Of a stretch of DNA of 53,425 nucleotides, positions 1 through 8,377 are shown in pieces. Every line of letters begins with the position of its first letter. Position 1 is the stretch's first letter. Source of the DNA: Chloroflexota bacterium (GTDB lineage: Bacteria > Chloroflexota > Anaerolineae > Aggregatilineales > Phototrophicaceae); assembly GCA_026706455.1 (NCBI GenBank), contig JAPOYS010000150.1:1-53425 (forward strand), read 5' to 3'. Below the pieces are notes generated by a model. It was not told where the DNA came from. It saw nothing but the letters and a program-made list of their open reading frames with translations, and made no database searches. The position numbers and the translations under genes were made by a program.

Positions 1-259
1 ACCGCCTGTCAACCTGTTCGGATAGGGCTTGCAAATCTTTGCTAAATTGCGCGGACTGGGCTATGAACCGCCTGTCAACCTGTTCGGATAGGGCTTGCAA
101 ATCTTTGCTAAATTGCGCGGACTGGGCTATGAACCGCCTGTCAACCTGTTCGGATAGGGCTTGCAAATCTTTGCTAAATTGCGCGGATTGGGCTATGAAC
201 CGCCTGTCAACCTGTTCGGATAGGACTTGCAAATCTTTGCTAAATTGCGCGGACTGGGC
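1..259. repeat. 66-bp tandem repeat, about 3.9 copies
   Basis: Copies start at 1, 67, 133 and 199, and the last one diverges after about 259. Copies differ by single bases (for example T at 188, and GGACT versus GGGCT near 226), so the array is recent or homogenised. The period is a multiple of three and keeps the minus-strand reading frame open, encoding a 22-residue coiled-coil unit. There are no spacers, so it is not CRISPR. The array continues to the window edge and may be longer. Confidence 0.97.
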
Positions 260-466
260 GGCAATTTGCCCTTGCGTGGCGGCATGCAGCCCCTCAAGGC
301 GAGCAATATCGGACTTGGTCGCCAGATGCGGTTTCTCCGCCTCGCGCGCGCTTTCCAAGCTGGAGACGCGCTCCGTCAGTTCGCCGACTTGCTCGACAAC
401 CCGAGCCTGCGAGAATTGTTCCAAGGCCTCGACGCGCTGTTCTAGAATGGTATCGTTTTCCGCCAC
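1..466 (-). CDS. Coiled-coil protein with 22-residue tandem repeats (partial, 5' part only)
   Basis: The minus strand is open from a GTG at 466 to the window edge (155 codons seen; the C-terminus lies outside). The start is a GTG, and a candidate promoter sits about 30 bases upstream. Residues 1-68 are rich in Glu, Gln, Leu and Arg with heptad-like spacing. From about residue 70 a 22-residue unit (AQSAQFSKDLQ plus ALSEQVDRRFI) is repeated nearly identically, because the DNA carries a 66-bp tandem repeat. Twenty-two residues equal two hendecads, so a long, possibly right-handed coiled coil is likely. No signal peptide or membrane segment is visible. Function is unknown; a structural or scaffold role is inference only. 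Copy number probably varies between strains. Confidence 0.7.
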   Translation of the reverse strand, partial: MAENDTILEQRVEALEQFSQARVVEQVGELTERVSSLESAREAEKPHLATKSDIARLEGLHAATQGQIAAQSAQFSKDLQVLSEQVDRRFIAQSAQFSKDLQALSEQVDRRFIAQSAQFSKDLQALSEQVDRRFIAQSAQFSKDLQALSEQVDRR

Positions 467-785
467 GTCAACTTGCCATTAGCAGTGTACCCGATTTGCC
501 AACATTGTAGACAACTATTACTTGAAACGCAAGCGGCGGATCTCAGGGCGGGCAGTGTATCCATTTCGGTGAAAATTCAACTTGTCAGATTGAACTTCAC
601 CATAAAAGCACGAAGCACACGAAAGATAAGGGCATGTTTTGCTTGCGTTTCTCGGTGTACTCGGTGGTAAAGTTTTTTTGTTTGTACCGACTTCGATACA
701 CTACCGCGCGAACGGCTCAGAGCGGTCGCGCCGATATTGTCCTTGCCGCTGCGCTTGAATTGTCGCCATTTTGCGGCGCCCGCCT
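467..785. other. 319-base stretch without a convincing gene
   Basis: Relatively AT-rich spacer. It holds the promoter of the coiled-coil gene and, around 600-680, a low-complexity segment of the type AAGCACGAAGCACACGAAAG followed by a run of seven T. The short open frames here show no protein-like features. I see no RNA gene. Confidence 0.6.
504..532 (-). promoter_or_regulatory. Candidate promoter of the coiled-coil gene
   Basis: On the minus strand TTGCGT (532-527) and TACAAT (509-504) are separated by 17 bases. The predicted transcript would start near 497, about 30 bases before the GTG at 466. The -10 is good and the -35 is weak. Confidence 0.5.
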
Positions 786-1382
786 TTAGCGTTTGAGACT
801 CCCCAAGCCGGTTTGCAGAAGGGCGTCAAAATGTTCCTCAACCGCCAGTTGAATAATCGGCCGTGGCGGCTGCGGATCTGCTGGCGGTGGGCGCAATTCC
901 AGCTGCCACCAGCCGGTATCGCGCCAGGCGCCGGCTTTGTAACCGATGCCTTGGAAGACGCCGACCCGGCGGAAGCCGAGCGCTTCATGCGCGCGAACAC
1001 TGCCTTCATTGGGCAGCGCGATGACGCCGACAGCCTGGCAATAGCCCTGCTCGCGCAGCAGCGCCAGCAGCGAGTGGTACAGGGCGCTTGAAACACGGCG
1101 CCTCTGAAAATCAGGGTGAATATAAACCGTGGTTTCGGCCGTCCACTGATAGGCGGCGCGCCGGCGAAAGGCGCTGGCGTAAGCGTAACCGGCCAATTGC
1201 CCATCAAGCTCGCAAACCAGCCAGGGGTATTGCGCGAGCGTACTTTCGATACGCATCGCGATTAGGCCGACGGAGGGTACGGTCTGCTCAAAGGAGATGT
1301 GCGTGTCGCGGACGATTGGCCCGTAGATTAGATGAATGGCTCCGGCGTCAGCCGCTGACGCGAGGCGGATGACCGCAGTCAT
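786..1382 (-). CDS. GNAT N-acetyltransferase, phosphinothricin/methionine sulfoximine acetyltransferase-like
   Basis: A 198-residue GNAT protein. The N-terminus (IRLASAADAGAIHLIYGPIV) and the segment TAETTVYIHPDFQRRRVSSA resemble the Pat/Bar/YncA group, which acetylates the amino group of phosphinothricin, methionine sulfoximine or similar small amines with acetyl-CoA. The acetyl-CoA loop normally reads R-x-x-G-x-G/A; here it is QRRRVSSA, so the first Gly is replaced by Arg. The helix ANEGS-like 'LPNEGSVRAHEALGFRRVG' that follows is typical. The ATG at 1382 overlaps the stop of the deformylase gene by four bases, so the two genes are translationally coupled. The true substrate is unknown. Confidence 0.85.
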   Translation of the reverse strand: MTAVIRLASAADAGAIHLIYGPIVRDTHISFEQTVPSVGLIAMRIESTLAQYPWLVCELDGQLAGYAYASAFRRRAAYQWTAETTVYIHPDFQRRRVSSALYHSLLALLREQGYCQAVGVIALPNEGSVRAHEALGFRRVGVFQGIGYKAGAWRDTGWWQLELRPPPADPQPPRPIIQLAVEEHFDALLQTGLGSLKR

Positions 1383-1918
1383 GGCGCCCCGGATTTATCG
1401 GCAACGGCGCCTTCTTCTTTGTCAGCGGGCCGCCAAACACTGGTGGCGATGTCAATGTACAGGATGCCGTCCAGGTGATCAATTTCGTGCTGAAAGACGC
1501 GCGCCAGCCAACCGGCCGCCGATAGTCGAATCGGATTGCCCAGACGATCCTGCCCCGCGAGTTCGATGTTTTCATGGCGCTCGACATCGCCGAGCAAGCC
1601 CGGCAAGGAAAGACAGCCCTCCGTCCCGGTGACGGTCTCCGCGCTGCGCCTGATGATCTTGGGATTGGCTAGGATGTAGAGGCGTCCGGCATCGTCGGCG
1701 TACTTTGCTCGGCTTTCTTCATCGTCGGGCAAGCGCGCCAGAATGAGACGAAGGCTATGCGCCACTTGCGGCGCGGCCAGACCAAGGCCCTTCGCGTCAA
1801 GCATGGTGTCGAGCATATTGTCAATCAGCCTTTGCAGCTCGACGCCAAAGTCGGTTATCCGCAGCGCCGGTCGGCGCAGAAGCGGGTTGTCCGGCTGGAT
1901 GATTGGCAGCACCGTCAT
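1379..1918 (-). CDS. def: Peptide deformylase
   Basis: Removes the formyl group from the N-terminal methionine of nascent proteins on the ribosome. All three family motifs are present: GLGLAAPQ (residues 44-51), EGCLSLP (100-106, metal ligand Cys102) and HEIDH (144-148, ligands His144 and His148, catalytic Glu145). At 179 residues it has the usual length. A TTG 30 bases further upstream (1948) would add MTRSLYARRT, but the ATG at 1918 gives the typical N-terminus (TVLPIIQPDNPLLRRPA) and is preferred. It is the first gene of a two-gene operon with the overlapping acetyltransferase. A TAGAAT box at 1960-1955 could be its -10. Confidence 0.95.
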   Translation of the reverse strand: MTVLPIIQPDNPLLRRPALRITDFGVELQRLIDNMLDTMLDAKGLGLAAPQVAHSLRLILARLPDDEESRAKYADDAGRLYILANPKIIRRSAETVTGTEGCLSLPGLLGDVERHENIELAGQDRLGNPIRLSAAGWLARVFQHEIDHLDGILYIDIATSVWRPADKEEGAVADKSGAP

Positions 1919-2060
1919 CGTCCGTCTCGCGTAAAGGCTGCGGGTCAAGCCGATATTCTAGCGCAGAACAATCGACAAATGCAGGCATGAATCAGCCCCT
2001 GCGCTCGCTCCAACTGGAAGGCCAGTTAGACGCTTGCGACCGCTCGCGGAGGCGACGCAG

Positions 2061-2088
2061 TTTGCACGGAGTTTACAATTGATTTACA
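2061..2088 (+). promoter_or_regulatory. Three TTTRCA direct repeats at 11-bp spacing (OmpR/PhoB-type operator)
   Basis: TTTGCA (2061), TTTACA (2072) and TTTACA (2083) start exactly 11 bases apart. OmpR/PhoB/PhoP regulators bind tandem half-sites with this spacing as head-to-tail dimers. The site lies about 100 bases before an OmpR-family regulator gene, so autoregulation is the natural reading. TTTACA (2072) followed after 18 bases by TATGAA (2096-2101) could be the promoter itself. Confidence 0.6.
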
Positions 2089-2190
2089 CAATGCTTATGA
2101 ATGCCGCTGATACTTTGAGAATGGAGTACAGTACAATGTTCGCTGAAATAGCTGTTAGCTTAGAGGCAAAGCCGGCAGGCGCGTTAGAGC

Positions 2191-2904
2191 ATGACGGAAA
2201 CGGGCAAGGCTATCTGCGATACAATCCTCGTTGTTGATGACGAAGAGCGCATCATCGATCTGGCGCGCATGTATCTCGAACAGGACGGATTCCAGGTCAC
2301 CAGCGCGACCAATGGCAGCGCCGCCAAGCGCATGATTCTGCATGACAAGCCGAACCTGGTGGTGCTGGACTTGATGCTGCCTGGCATGGACGGCTTGGAA
2401 GTCTGCCGCCGCGTGCGAGAAGTATCGGATGTGCCGATCATCATGCTTACGGCGCGCAATGACGACATTGACAAGATCGTGGGCTTGGAATTGGGCGCCG
2501 ATGACTACTTGACCAAGCCCTTCAATCCGCGTGAACTAGTGGCGCGGATTCGCGCGATCCTGCGGCGCGCCGATCGAAGCGACGCGCGCGACGAAGCGCC
2601 GCCTCCGATCAACATTGGCAACCTGCATATCGACGCGCAGCGCCGGCTGGTGGAAGTCGGGGGCCGCCGAGTCGACCTGCGCATGAAGGAATTCGACCTA
2701 TTGCGGGCGCTGGCGGCGAACAAGGGCTTTGTCTTCAGCCGCGATCGGCTGCTCGAGCTCGTATGGGGTTATGACTTCGCGGGCGAGACGCGCACAGTGG
2801 ACGTCCATATCGCGCATTTGCGTCATAAACTGCGTGATATGGAAGCCTCGATTGATACCATTTGGGGGGTAGGTTACAAGCTTGAAGACCCAGACACCGC
2901 CTAG
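2191..2904 (+). CDS. Two-component response regulator, OmpR/PhoB family
   Basis: A 237-residue transcription factor. The receiver domain (about 11-125) has the acidic pair in VVDDEE (15-16), phospho-acceptor Asp60 in VVLDLMLPG, Thr in MLTA and Lys in TKPF. The C-terminal winged helix (about 138-235) carries KEFDLLRALAANKG, the recognition-helix segment TRTVDVHIAHLRHKL and the terminal GVGYKL. It overlaps the kinase gene by 23 bases, so they form one operon. An 11-bp-phased direct repeat upstream suggests autoregulation. The signal is unknown; PhoB/PhoP-like or cell-envelope roles are possible but not shown. Confidence 0.95.
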   Translation: MTETGKAICDTILVVDDEERIIDLARMYLEQDGFQVTSATNGSAAKRMILHDKPNLVVLDLMLPGMDGLEVCRRVREVSDVPIIMLTARNDDIDKIVGLELGADDYLTKPFNPRELVARIRAILRRADRSDARDEAPPPINIGNLHIDAQRRLVEVGGRRVDLRMKEFDLLRALAANKGFVFSRDRLLELVWGYDFAGETRTVDVHIAHLRHKLRDMEASIDTIWGVGYKLEDPDTA

Positions 2905-4396
2905 ATTCAGCTTTGATTTGCGCCTGCGGCTGCTCACGTCCTATATCGTATTGATTTTGGTGACGCTCGGCGTGATTACGCTGGCGCTGATCATTCTGAT
3001 TGGCAATCGTTCGGCGCCGCCGCAGCCCACCTACGAGCGTCTGGCCGCCTTGACGCAGGGTCTCAATTATATTGACTTCATCGCCGATATTCCGTTTGAT
3101 CCCGATCGGCAGCCGCTGCAAGAACAGGTTCACGAACTGCTTGAGGTATTCTCGAGCACGCGCAACGTCAGGATTCTCCACGTCCGGCTGGCGCAAGATC
3201 GCACGATCGTCTATTACGACAGTGCGAAACGATTCCAGCCCGGCGCGTTCATTCGGCTCCACCGAGACAAGTACAAGAGCGAGCAATTGGCTCACGTGCT
3301 GTCGCGCGGCAGCAATCAGTTCTTCGGCCAATTTCAGGATCCAGGGGGCCGAGAATGGCTGTATGGCGCGGTCGTCTTTGGTCAGCAGCGTTTCTTTGCC
3401 GGGCGCGGCGCGCGCGAGGATCTGTGGATTTTGGCCGAGCCGCGGCCCACCGTAAGCCTGCAGCAGACCCTGGCTGTTTTCAGCAACGCGCTGGCGCCGC
3501 CGCTCCTGCAAGCCGGCATTGCTGGATTCGCCTTTGCGATTCTGCTGGCCGCATTGACCAGCCGCCATATCGCGCAACCCTTGCAGCGAGTCGCCGAGGC
3601 GGCCACCGCCGTGGCGCGCGGCGATTTTTCGGCGCAGGCGCCGGTCAGCGGACCGCCCGAAGCTCGCTCGCTGGCGAGCTCGTTCAATCGCATGACGGCG
3701 GAAGTGATGGCGGCCAATACCGCTCAGCGTGATTTTCTGAGCAATGTGTCGCATGACCTGAAGACACCCCTGACTTCGATTCAAGGTTACGCGCAGGCGA
3801 TCATGGATGGCGCGGCCGAGGATCCCGCGGAGGCGGCGCAGATCATCTATGAGGAAGCGGGCCGCTTGAATCGCATGGTGGTCGAATTGACCGATCTGGA
3901 GCGCCTGCAAGCCGGCAAGCTTTCGATGGCGAGCGAACGCATTGATATGGCGCAGCTCAGTGAAGCGGTTGTGCAGAGCCTGATGGTGGTGGCGGAGCAG
4001 CGACAAATCCGCCTGGCCTGTTCAGCAAAGCCAGTACCCGCGATCATCGGCGATGGCGACCGGCTGGCGCAGGTGCTGATGAACTTGATCAGCAATGCGC
4101 TGAAATATACGCCGGCGGGCGGCAGCGTGCGCGTGGCCGCCGAGCGAGCCGGGGCGGGCGTGGCCGTCTCGATTCAGGACAGCGGCATCGGCATACCGCG
4201 GGCGGAGCTGTCGCGCGTCTTTGAGCGCTTTTATCAGGTGGACAAAGCGCGCGGTCCCCAGCGAGGGACAGGCCTCGGGCTGGCGATTGCGCGCGAGATC
4301 GTGGAGGCGCATGGCGGCCGGATCACGGTGTCGAGCCGCGGTCGCAATCAAGGCGCGGAATTCCGCGTGTGGCTGCCTCTGACGACCCAAACCTAA
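2882..4396 (+). CDS. Membrane sensor histidine kinase
   Basis: A 504-residue partner of the preceding regulator. The start is a TTG inside the regulator gene, preceded by a G-rich stretch. TM1 is at about 20-41, an extracytoplasmic sensor region at 42-205 and TM2 at about 207-227. A HAMP linker (228-280) follows, then the dimerisation/phosphoacceptor motif SNVSHDLKTPL with His291. The ATPase part has N-box NLISNALKYTP, G1 DSGIGIP and G2 GTGLGLAIAREIVEAHGG. The kinase ends 34 bases before the end of the convergent ABC ATPase gene. The sensed ligand cannot be read from the sequence. Confidence 0.95.
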   Translation: MKTQTPPRFSFDLRLRLLTSYIVLILVTLGVITLALIILIGNRSAPPQPTYERLAALTQGLNYIDFIADIPFDPDRQPLQEQVHELLEVFSSTRNVRILHVRLAQDRTIVYYDSAKRFQPGAFIRLHRDKYKSEQLAHVLSRGSNQFFGQFQDPGGREWLYGAVVFGQQRFFAGRGAREDLWILAEPRPTVSLQQTLAVFSNALAPPLLQAGIAGFAFAILLAALTSRHIAQPLQRVAEAATAVARGDFSAQAPVSGPPEARSLASSFNRMTAEVMAANTAQRDFLSNVSHDLKTPLTSIQGYAQAIMDGAAEDPAEAAQIIYEEAGRLNRMVVELTDLERLQAGKLSMASERIDMAQLSEAVVQSLMVVAEQRQIRLACSAKPVPAIIGDGDRLAQVLMNLISNALKYTPAGGSVRVAAERAGAGVAVSIQDSGIGIPRAELSRVFERFYQVDKARGPQRGTGLGLAIAREIVEAHGGRITVSSRGRNQGAEFRVWLPLTTQT

Positions 4397-4429
4397 ATTT
4401 CGATTGCGCGCCTCGGCCATAGCCTGCAG

Positions 4430-5479
4430 CTAGGTTATTGCGCGCGCGCCATCGTCATCGTAAGCCAGCGCCGGCAGCGCCAGCGACACCGACACATTAT
4501 CGCCGCGCTGAAAGTAGCGATCGACGCCCGTGCGCGCGATCAATTCACTGCCCTCAGCCAGCGCCAAGCCCAGCCGCTGATAGTGGCCGTAGAATTCGCG
4601 CCAGAGCACGGTTGCGCGATTCCCCCGCTCTTCAAATCCGACGGCAAGCGCCTCGGGCCGGATCATCAATTGGACGCGCCCGCTCTTCGGATGAAAGAGC
4701 TTGACTTCGCCCAGCCGGCTCTCGGCAGTCATCCCGTGTGCGATGGCGGGCAGGAAGTTGGCGTCGCCGACGAACTTCGCCACTTGCATATTCACGGGTC
4801 GGTTATAGAGCGCGTGCGGCGTCGAGACCTGCGCCAGCTTGCCATCAAAGATGATGGCGATCTCGTCAGACAGGCTCAAGGCTTCCTGCTGGTCATGGGT
4901 GACGAAGATGGCGGTCGTGCCGGTTTCGAGCAAGATATGGCGGACTTCGTTGCGCACTTGCGCGCGTAGACCGGTATCGAGATTGGAAAAGGGTTCGTCC
5001 AGGAGCAGGATATCCGGATTAGGCGCCAGGGCGCGCGCCAGCGCCACCCGCTGCTGCTGCCCGCCGGAGAGCTCATGCGGCATGCGCGCGGCAAATTTGT
5101 TCAAGCCGACCAGCGTGAGCATTCGCTCGACCTGCCGCCTCTGCTTCAGCGCTGATCCACGCAATCCAAAGGCGATATTGCCAGCGACATCGACATGGGG
5201 GAAAAGCGCGTAATCCTGAAAGACCATGCCGACCCGGCGCTTTTCCGGCGGCGTAAAGCGCGCGTCGTCGGCGACGATTTGCTCGCCGATCTGAATGCGC
5301 CCGCTCGTTGGCTTTTCGAAGCCGGCGAGCAGGCGCAGCGTCGTTGTCTTGCCGCCGCCGCTGGGACCAAGCAGCGTGAGGAATTCACCCGGCCGCGCGC
5401 GCAGCGTGACATCGCTTACGGCTGGCGCTTGGCCGTCAAACAGTTTGGTGAGGCCATCCGCTTGCAGGGAGTATTCCAT
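4430..5479 (-). CDS. fbpC: Iron(III)/thiamine-type ABC transporter ATPase
   Basis: Energises the adjacent permease for import, most likely of ferric iron. Walker A GPSGGGKTT (38-46), Q-loop VFQDYALFP, signature LSGGQQQR, Walker B ILLLDEP, D-loop SNLD and H-loop FVTHD are all intact. A C-terminal TOBE-like regulatory extension (about 240-349) begins after KFVGDANFLPA, as in the FbpC/PotA group. The ATG at 5479 gives the standard N-terminus (MEYSLQADGLTKLFDG). An upstream in-frame ATG at 5524 would add 15 atypical residues; neither has a clear ribosome binding site. It is the last gene of the operon (binding protein, permease, ATPase). Confidence 0.9.
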   Translation of the reverse strand: MEYSLQADGLTKLFDGQAPAVSDVTLRARPGEFLTLLGPSGGGKTTTLRLLAGFEKPTSGRIQIGEQIVADDARFTPPEKRRVGMVFQDYALFPHVDVAGNIAFGLRGSALKQRRQVERMLTLVGLNKFAARMPHELSGGQQQRVALARALAPNPDILLLDEPFSNLDTGLRAQVRNEVRHILLETGTTAIFVTHDQQEALSLSDEIAIIFDGKLAQVSTPHALYNRPVNMQVAKFVGDANFLPAIAHGMTAESRLGEVKLFHPKSGRVQLMIRPEALAVGFEERGNRATVLWREFYGHYQRLGLALAEGSELIARTGVDRYFQRGDNVSVSLALPALAYDDDGARAIT

Positions 5480-5599
5480 CAGCGACAGCTTGCCCACAGC
5501 TCTACCGACTTCTGGCGCAAGCATAGTGCAATCGCGGTCTGCATAAAGGGTAAATTAACCTAGGGCTCAACTTGCGATGGCGGCGGCAGCGGCTTCGCC

Positions 5600-7234
5600 T
5601 CACTCGGCCGCGTTCTCCCGCCGGAGGATGATCGCCAGCGAGAAGGCTGACACGAGTATCAGCGTCAATCCAGGCGGAGCGATGGACGAGAGAAAAGCCT
5701 CGTCGTAGGCGCTCCAGATGCGCGTTGCGAAGGTGCGGAAGCCGATCGGGCGCAGTATTAGCGTGGCGGGCAATTCCTTCATCACGTTGAGGAAGACCAG
5801 CGCCAAGCCAGCCAGGATGCCGCCGCGGGCCAGCGGCAGGGTTATCCGCGCCAGCGCCGCCCAGGGCGACAGACCGAGGCTGCGCGCGGCTTCTTCAAAG
5901 CGGGGGTTGATCTGCGCAAAAGCGCTTTCGGTTGCGCCGATGCTGAAGGGCAGATAGCGGATGGCGTAGCCAATAATGAGAAGCGGCAGGGTCTGATAGA
6001 TGCTTAGCATGTTCTGCGTTGCGAACAGTACCAGCGCTAGCGCGATGACGATGCCGGGCAGGACGTTGCCCGCGTAAGCCAGATGCGCCAGCCAGCGGCT
6101 GAAGCGGGAAGCGTCGCGCGAAGCCAATAGCGCCAGCGGGAATGCCGCCAGCGTGACCGCCAGCGCCGAGACGGCGCTCACGCCGACTGTATTCCGCATG
6201 AGCAGGCTTAGCGGCGCTTTGACAGGATCGGTGATTGTATGGCCCGCCGTCCATGACAAAAGTACGAGCACGGGAATGACAACAGCGATGAAGACTACGA
6301 CGGCGCAGAAGACAAGCGCCGGTATTTTAAATCTCCCCAAAGGCAGGACTTCCAAATGCCGCGCGGCGCCCGTGCCGATGCGATAATGGCGTCCGCGCAG
6401 TTGCAGGCGCGATTGTGTGAACAGCAGGATCAGCGTCATGCCGACGAGCAGCAGCGCCAGGACCGATGCCTTGTCCATTCGATAGGATTCCGTCTGGATG
6501 AAGATCGCTCGTGTGAAGGCGTTGAACTGCATTACGGCGACGGCGCCGAAGTCGCTGAGGCAGTAGAGAGCGGTCATCAGCATGCCGGCCGACAGCGCCG
6601 GCCGCAACTGCGGCAGAATGATATGTCGAAAGACGCGCCAGCGATTCATGCCCAAGCTTTGGCCCGCTTCCTCGAGGCTGCGATCACAATGCAGGAGCGC
6701 CGCGCGGACGGGCAGCACGATGTATGGAAAGGTGACTGCGGTCAGCGTCAGGCTGGCGCCAAAGAAGCCCTTGATCCCCGGCAGTCTGTCGACGCCAAAA
6801 GGCGCCAGCAATGACTGAAGAATCCCTTTTGGACCGAAGGCTTCCGCAAAGGTCACGGCTGTGAGATACGAGGGGATCACCATCGCCGCCAGCCCCAGGA
6901 CCAGCCAGGCGCGGCGCCCGGGCAAATCGCTGCGGCTGGTCAACCAGGCGAAGGGGATTGCAATGAGCGTCGCGCAGACGGTCGCGGTCGCCATGAGGCT
7001 AAGGCTGTTGCCAATGATACGCAGCGTGCGCGCTCTCAAAAGGTAATCGATGCCTTCCTGGCCCGCGTTGATGGCGCCAAACGCCAGATAAACGACCGGA
7101 ATCATGACCACCGCGACCACCGCCAAGCTGACGATTTGCGCCAGCTGTCGGTTGCCGACATGCCAAAGCGACAAGACATGCCGGCGCTGCCCGTTTATTC
7201 GTAATCTCGGCCGTATGGCGTCCGCAAGCTGCAT
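5600..7234 (-). CDS. fbpB: Iron(III) ABC transporter permease, fused two-half type
   Basis: A 544-residue inner-membrane permease with about 12 hydrophobic segments in two homologous halves. Each half has its own EAA loop for coupling to the ATPase: EEAGQSLGMNRWRVFRHIIL in the first and EEAARSLGLSPWAALARITL in the second. This double-length arrangement is characteristic of FbpB/SfuB iron permeases. The ATG at 7234 is the clear start. It lies 67 bases after the binding-protein stop, across a strong hairpin, and 120 bases before the ATPase start. Confidence 0.93.
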   Translation of the reverse strand: MQLADAIRPRLRINGQRRHVLSLWHVGNRQLAQIVSLAVVAVVMIPVVYLAFGAINAGQEGIDYLLRARTLRIIGNSLSLMATATVCATLIAIPFAWLTSRSDLPGRRAWLVLGLAAMVIPSYLTAVTFAEAFGPKGILQSLLAPFGVDRLPGIKGFFGASLTLTAVTFPYIVLPVRAALLHCDRSLEEAGQSLGMNRWRVFRHIILPQLRPALSAGMLMTALYCLSDFGAVAVMQFNAFTRAIFIQTESYRMDKASVLALLLVGMTLILLFTQSRLQLRGRHYRIGTGAARHLEVLPLGRFKIPALVFCAVVVFIAVVIPVLVLLSWTAGHTITDPVKAPLSLLMRNTVGVSAVSALAVTLAAFPLALLASRDASRFSRWLAHLAYAGNVLPGIVIALALVLFATQNMLSIYQTLPLLIIGYAIRYLPFSIGATESAFAQINPRFEEAARSLGLSPWAALARITLPLARGGILAGLALVFLNVMKELPATLILRPIGFRTFATRIWSAYDEAFLSSIAPPGLTLILVSAFSLAIILRRENAAE

Positions 7235-7254
7235 GAACCACCGCGCGTTTCAAG

Positions 7255-7280
7255 CCGGGGCGAAGCGTACTTCGCCCCGG
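7255..7280 (-). promoter_or_regulatory. Intercistronic hairpin between binding-protein and permease genes
   Basis: CCGGGGCGAAG (7255-7265) and CTTCGCCCCGG (7270-7280) form a perfect 11-bp stem with a four-base loop (UACG in the minus-strand RNA). No T-run follows in the direction of transcription. Such hairpins between substrate-binding-protein and permease genes usually protect the upstream message or attenuate read-through, giving excess binding protein. That role here is inference. Confidence 0.75.
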
Positions 7281-7301
7281 ATCTCGTTTATCTGCTATCG
7301 G

Positions 7302-8315
7302 CTAGTCGAGCGCGCCGCTATCCTCGATCATCTCCAGGGTTCCTTGCAGGTCGGCAAGGTCCGACAGGTCGAGCTCCGGCATCTCGATTTCGGCCAGCGC
7401 CGGCAGATCGACCGGCGGATCGACTGTCGCCACTAGCGGATACTCGAAGGTATTTTGGGCGAAGTATTCTTGCGCCGCATCGCTGAGCAGATAATCGACC
7501 AGCGCCAGGGCGTCATAGGGATGATCGGTCGACTTCAGGATGGCCGCGCCGGCCACGTTGATCAAAGAGCCGGCGTCGCCGCCGGGGAAGAAGTGCAGCG
7601 TCGCCGTGATATTCGGATCTTCCGCCAGGAAACGGAAGAGGTAGTAATGGTTGACCAAGCCGCCAAGGACCTCGCCGTCAATTGTCGCTTGCACAATTGG
7701 CGTGTTCTTGGGGTAGGCTTGCACGTCGTTGGCGATCATGCCGGCGAGCCAGCCCGCGGTCTTTTCTTCACCGAGCAGCACGCGCATGGCCGTTACGTTG
7801 GCGACGAAGGAGGCGTTGGTCGGCGCCCAGCCAACCAAGCCCTTCCATTCCTCGCCGGTGAGATCGAGGATTGAGTTCGGCAGTTCCAGCCCGTGTTCAG
7901 CCAGCGATTCCGGACTGTAGACGAAGACGCGCGCGCGCCCGCTCAAGCCGCTCCAGACGCCCTCCGGCGAGACAAACGCCGGGTTGATGACCCGCCTCAA
8001 CGTCTCTTCTGGCAGTTCCGCCAGCATATTGGCGGCCGCCAGCGCGCCCAGTGCGCCGCCGTCTTGCGCGATGAAGACATCAGCCGGGCTATTGGCGCCC
8101 TCGGTGAGGATTTGGTTGGCGACGGCGCTCGTTCCGCCATAGAGAACCTGGACTTCAATGTCAGTGTCTTCGGCGAACTGCGCCAGGAGCGAGCCAATCA
8201 GGCTTTCGTTGCGACCGGAGTATACAGTCAGAGGCTCTTCCGCCATGGCGGGCGAAAATACTGAGCAAGTCAGCGCGAAAACCAAAGCGAATAAGACTGT
8301 ACGCTGAACGGACAC
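7302..8315 (-). CDS. fbpA: Iron(III)-binding periplasmic/extracytoplasmic protein (FbpA-like)
   Basis: Solute-binding protein that delivers substrate to the permease encoded next. A signal peptide (residues 1-25, cleavage after SPAMA) precedes the mature start EEPLTVYSGRNE, the hallmark of the ferric-binding family. VNHYYLFRF contains the twin tyrosines (224, 225) that ligate Fe(III) in FbpA/FutA. The start is GTG at 8315, chosen for the strong AAGGAG eight bases upstream. No lipobox is seen. The acidic tail (ALAEIEMPELDLSDLADL) is longer than in classical FbpA. The promoter region carries an 11-bp inverted repeat. Confidence 0.92.
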   Translation of the reverse strand: MSVQRTVLFALVFALTCSVFSPAMAEEPLTVYSGRNESLIGSLLAQFAEDTDIEVQVLYGGTSAVANQILTEGANSPADVFIAQDGGALGALAAANMLAELPEETLRRVINPAFVSPEGVWSGLSGRARVFVYSPESLAEHGLELPNSILDLTGEEWKGLVGWAPTNASFVANVTAMRVLLGEEKTAGWLAGMIANDVQAYPKNTPIVQATIDGEVLGGLVNHYYLFRFLAEDPNITATLHFFPGGDAGSLINVAGAAILKSTDHPYDALALVDYLLSDAAQEYFAQNTFEYPLVATVDPPVDLPALAEIEMPELDLSDLADLQGTLEMIEDSGALD

Positions 8316-8346
8316 GCTGCGAACTCCTTGCGTTGGTGGCTAATCC

Positions 8347-8377
8347 CGTATAGGATTTGCCTAGATACGAGGGTCAA
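8347..8377 (-). promoter_or_regulatory. Candidate promoter of the iron-transport operon
   Basis: On the minus strand TTGACC (8377-8372) and TATACG (8352-8347) are 19 bases apart; reading the -10 as CTATAC makes it 18. The -35 lies inside the proximal arm of the 11-bp inverted repeat, so a protein bound there would block the promoter. The leader would be about 25-30 bases. Confidence 0.4.

Noticed and set aside
1..259. CRISPR array
   Set aside because: Repeats are directly adjacent without unique spacers and keep a minus-strand reading frame open.
39..482. Plus-strand open frame through the tandem repeat
   Set aside because: It is Cys-rich and starts at TTG; the minus-strand frame gives a clear coiled coil and has a promoter.
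2735..4006. 423-codon minus-strand frame
   Set aside because: Antisense of the histidine kinase gene.
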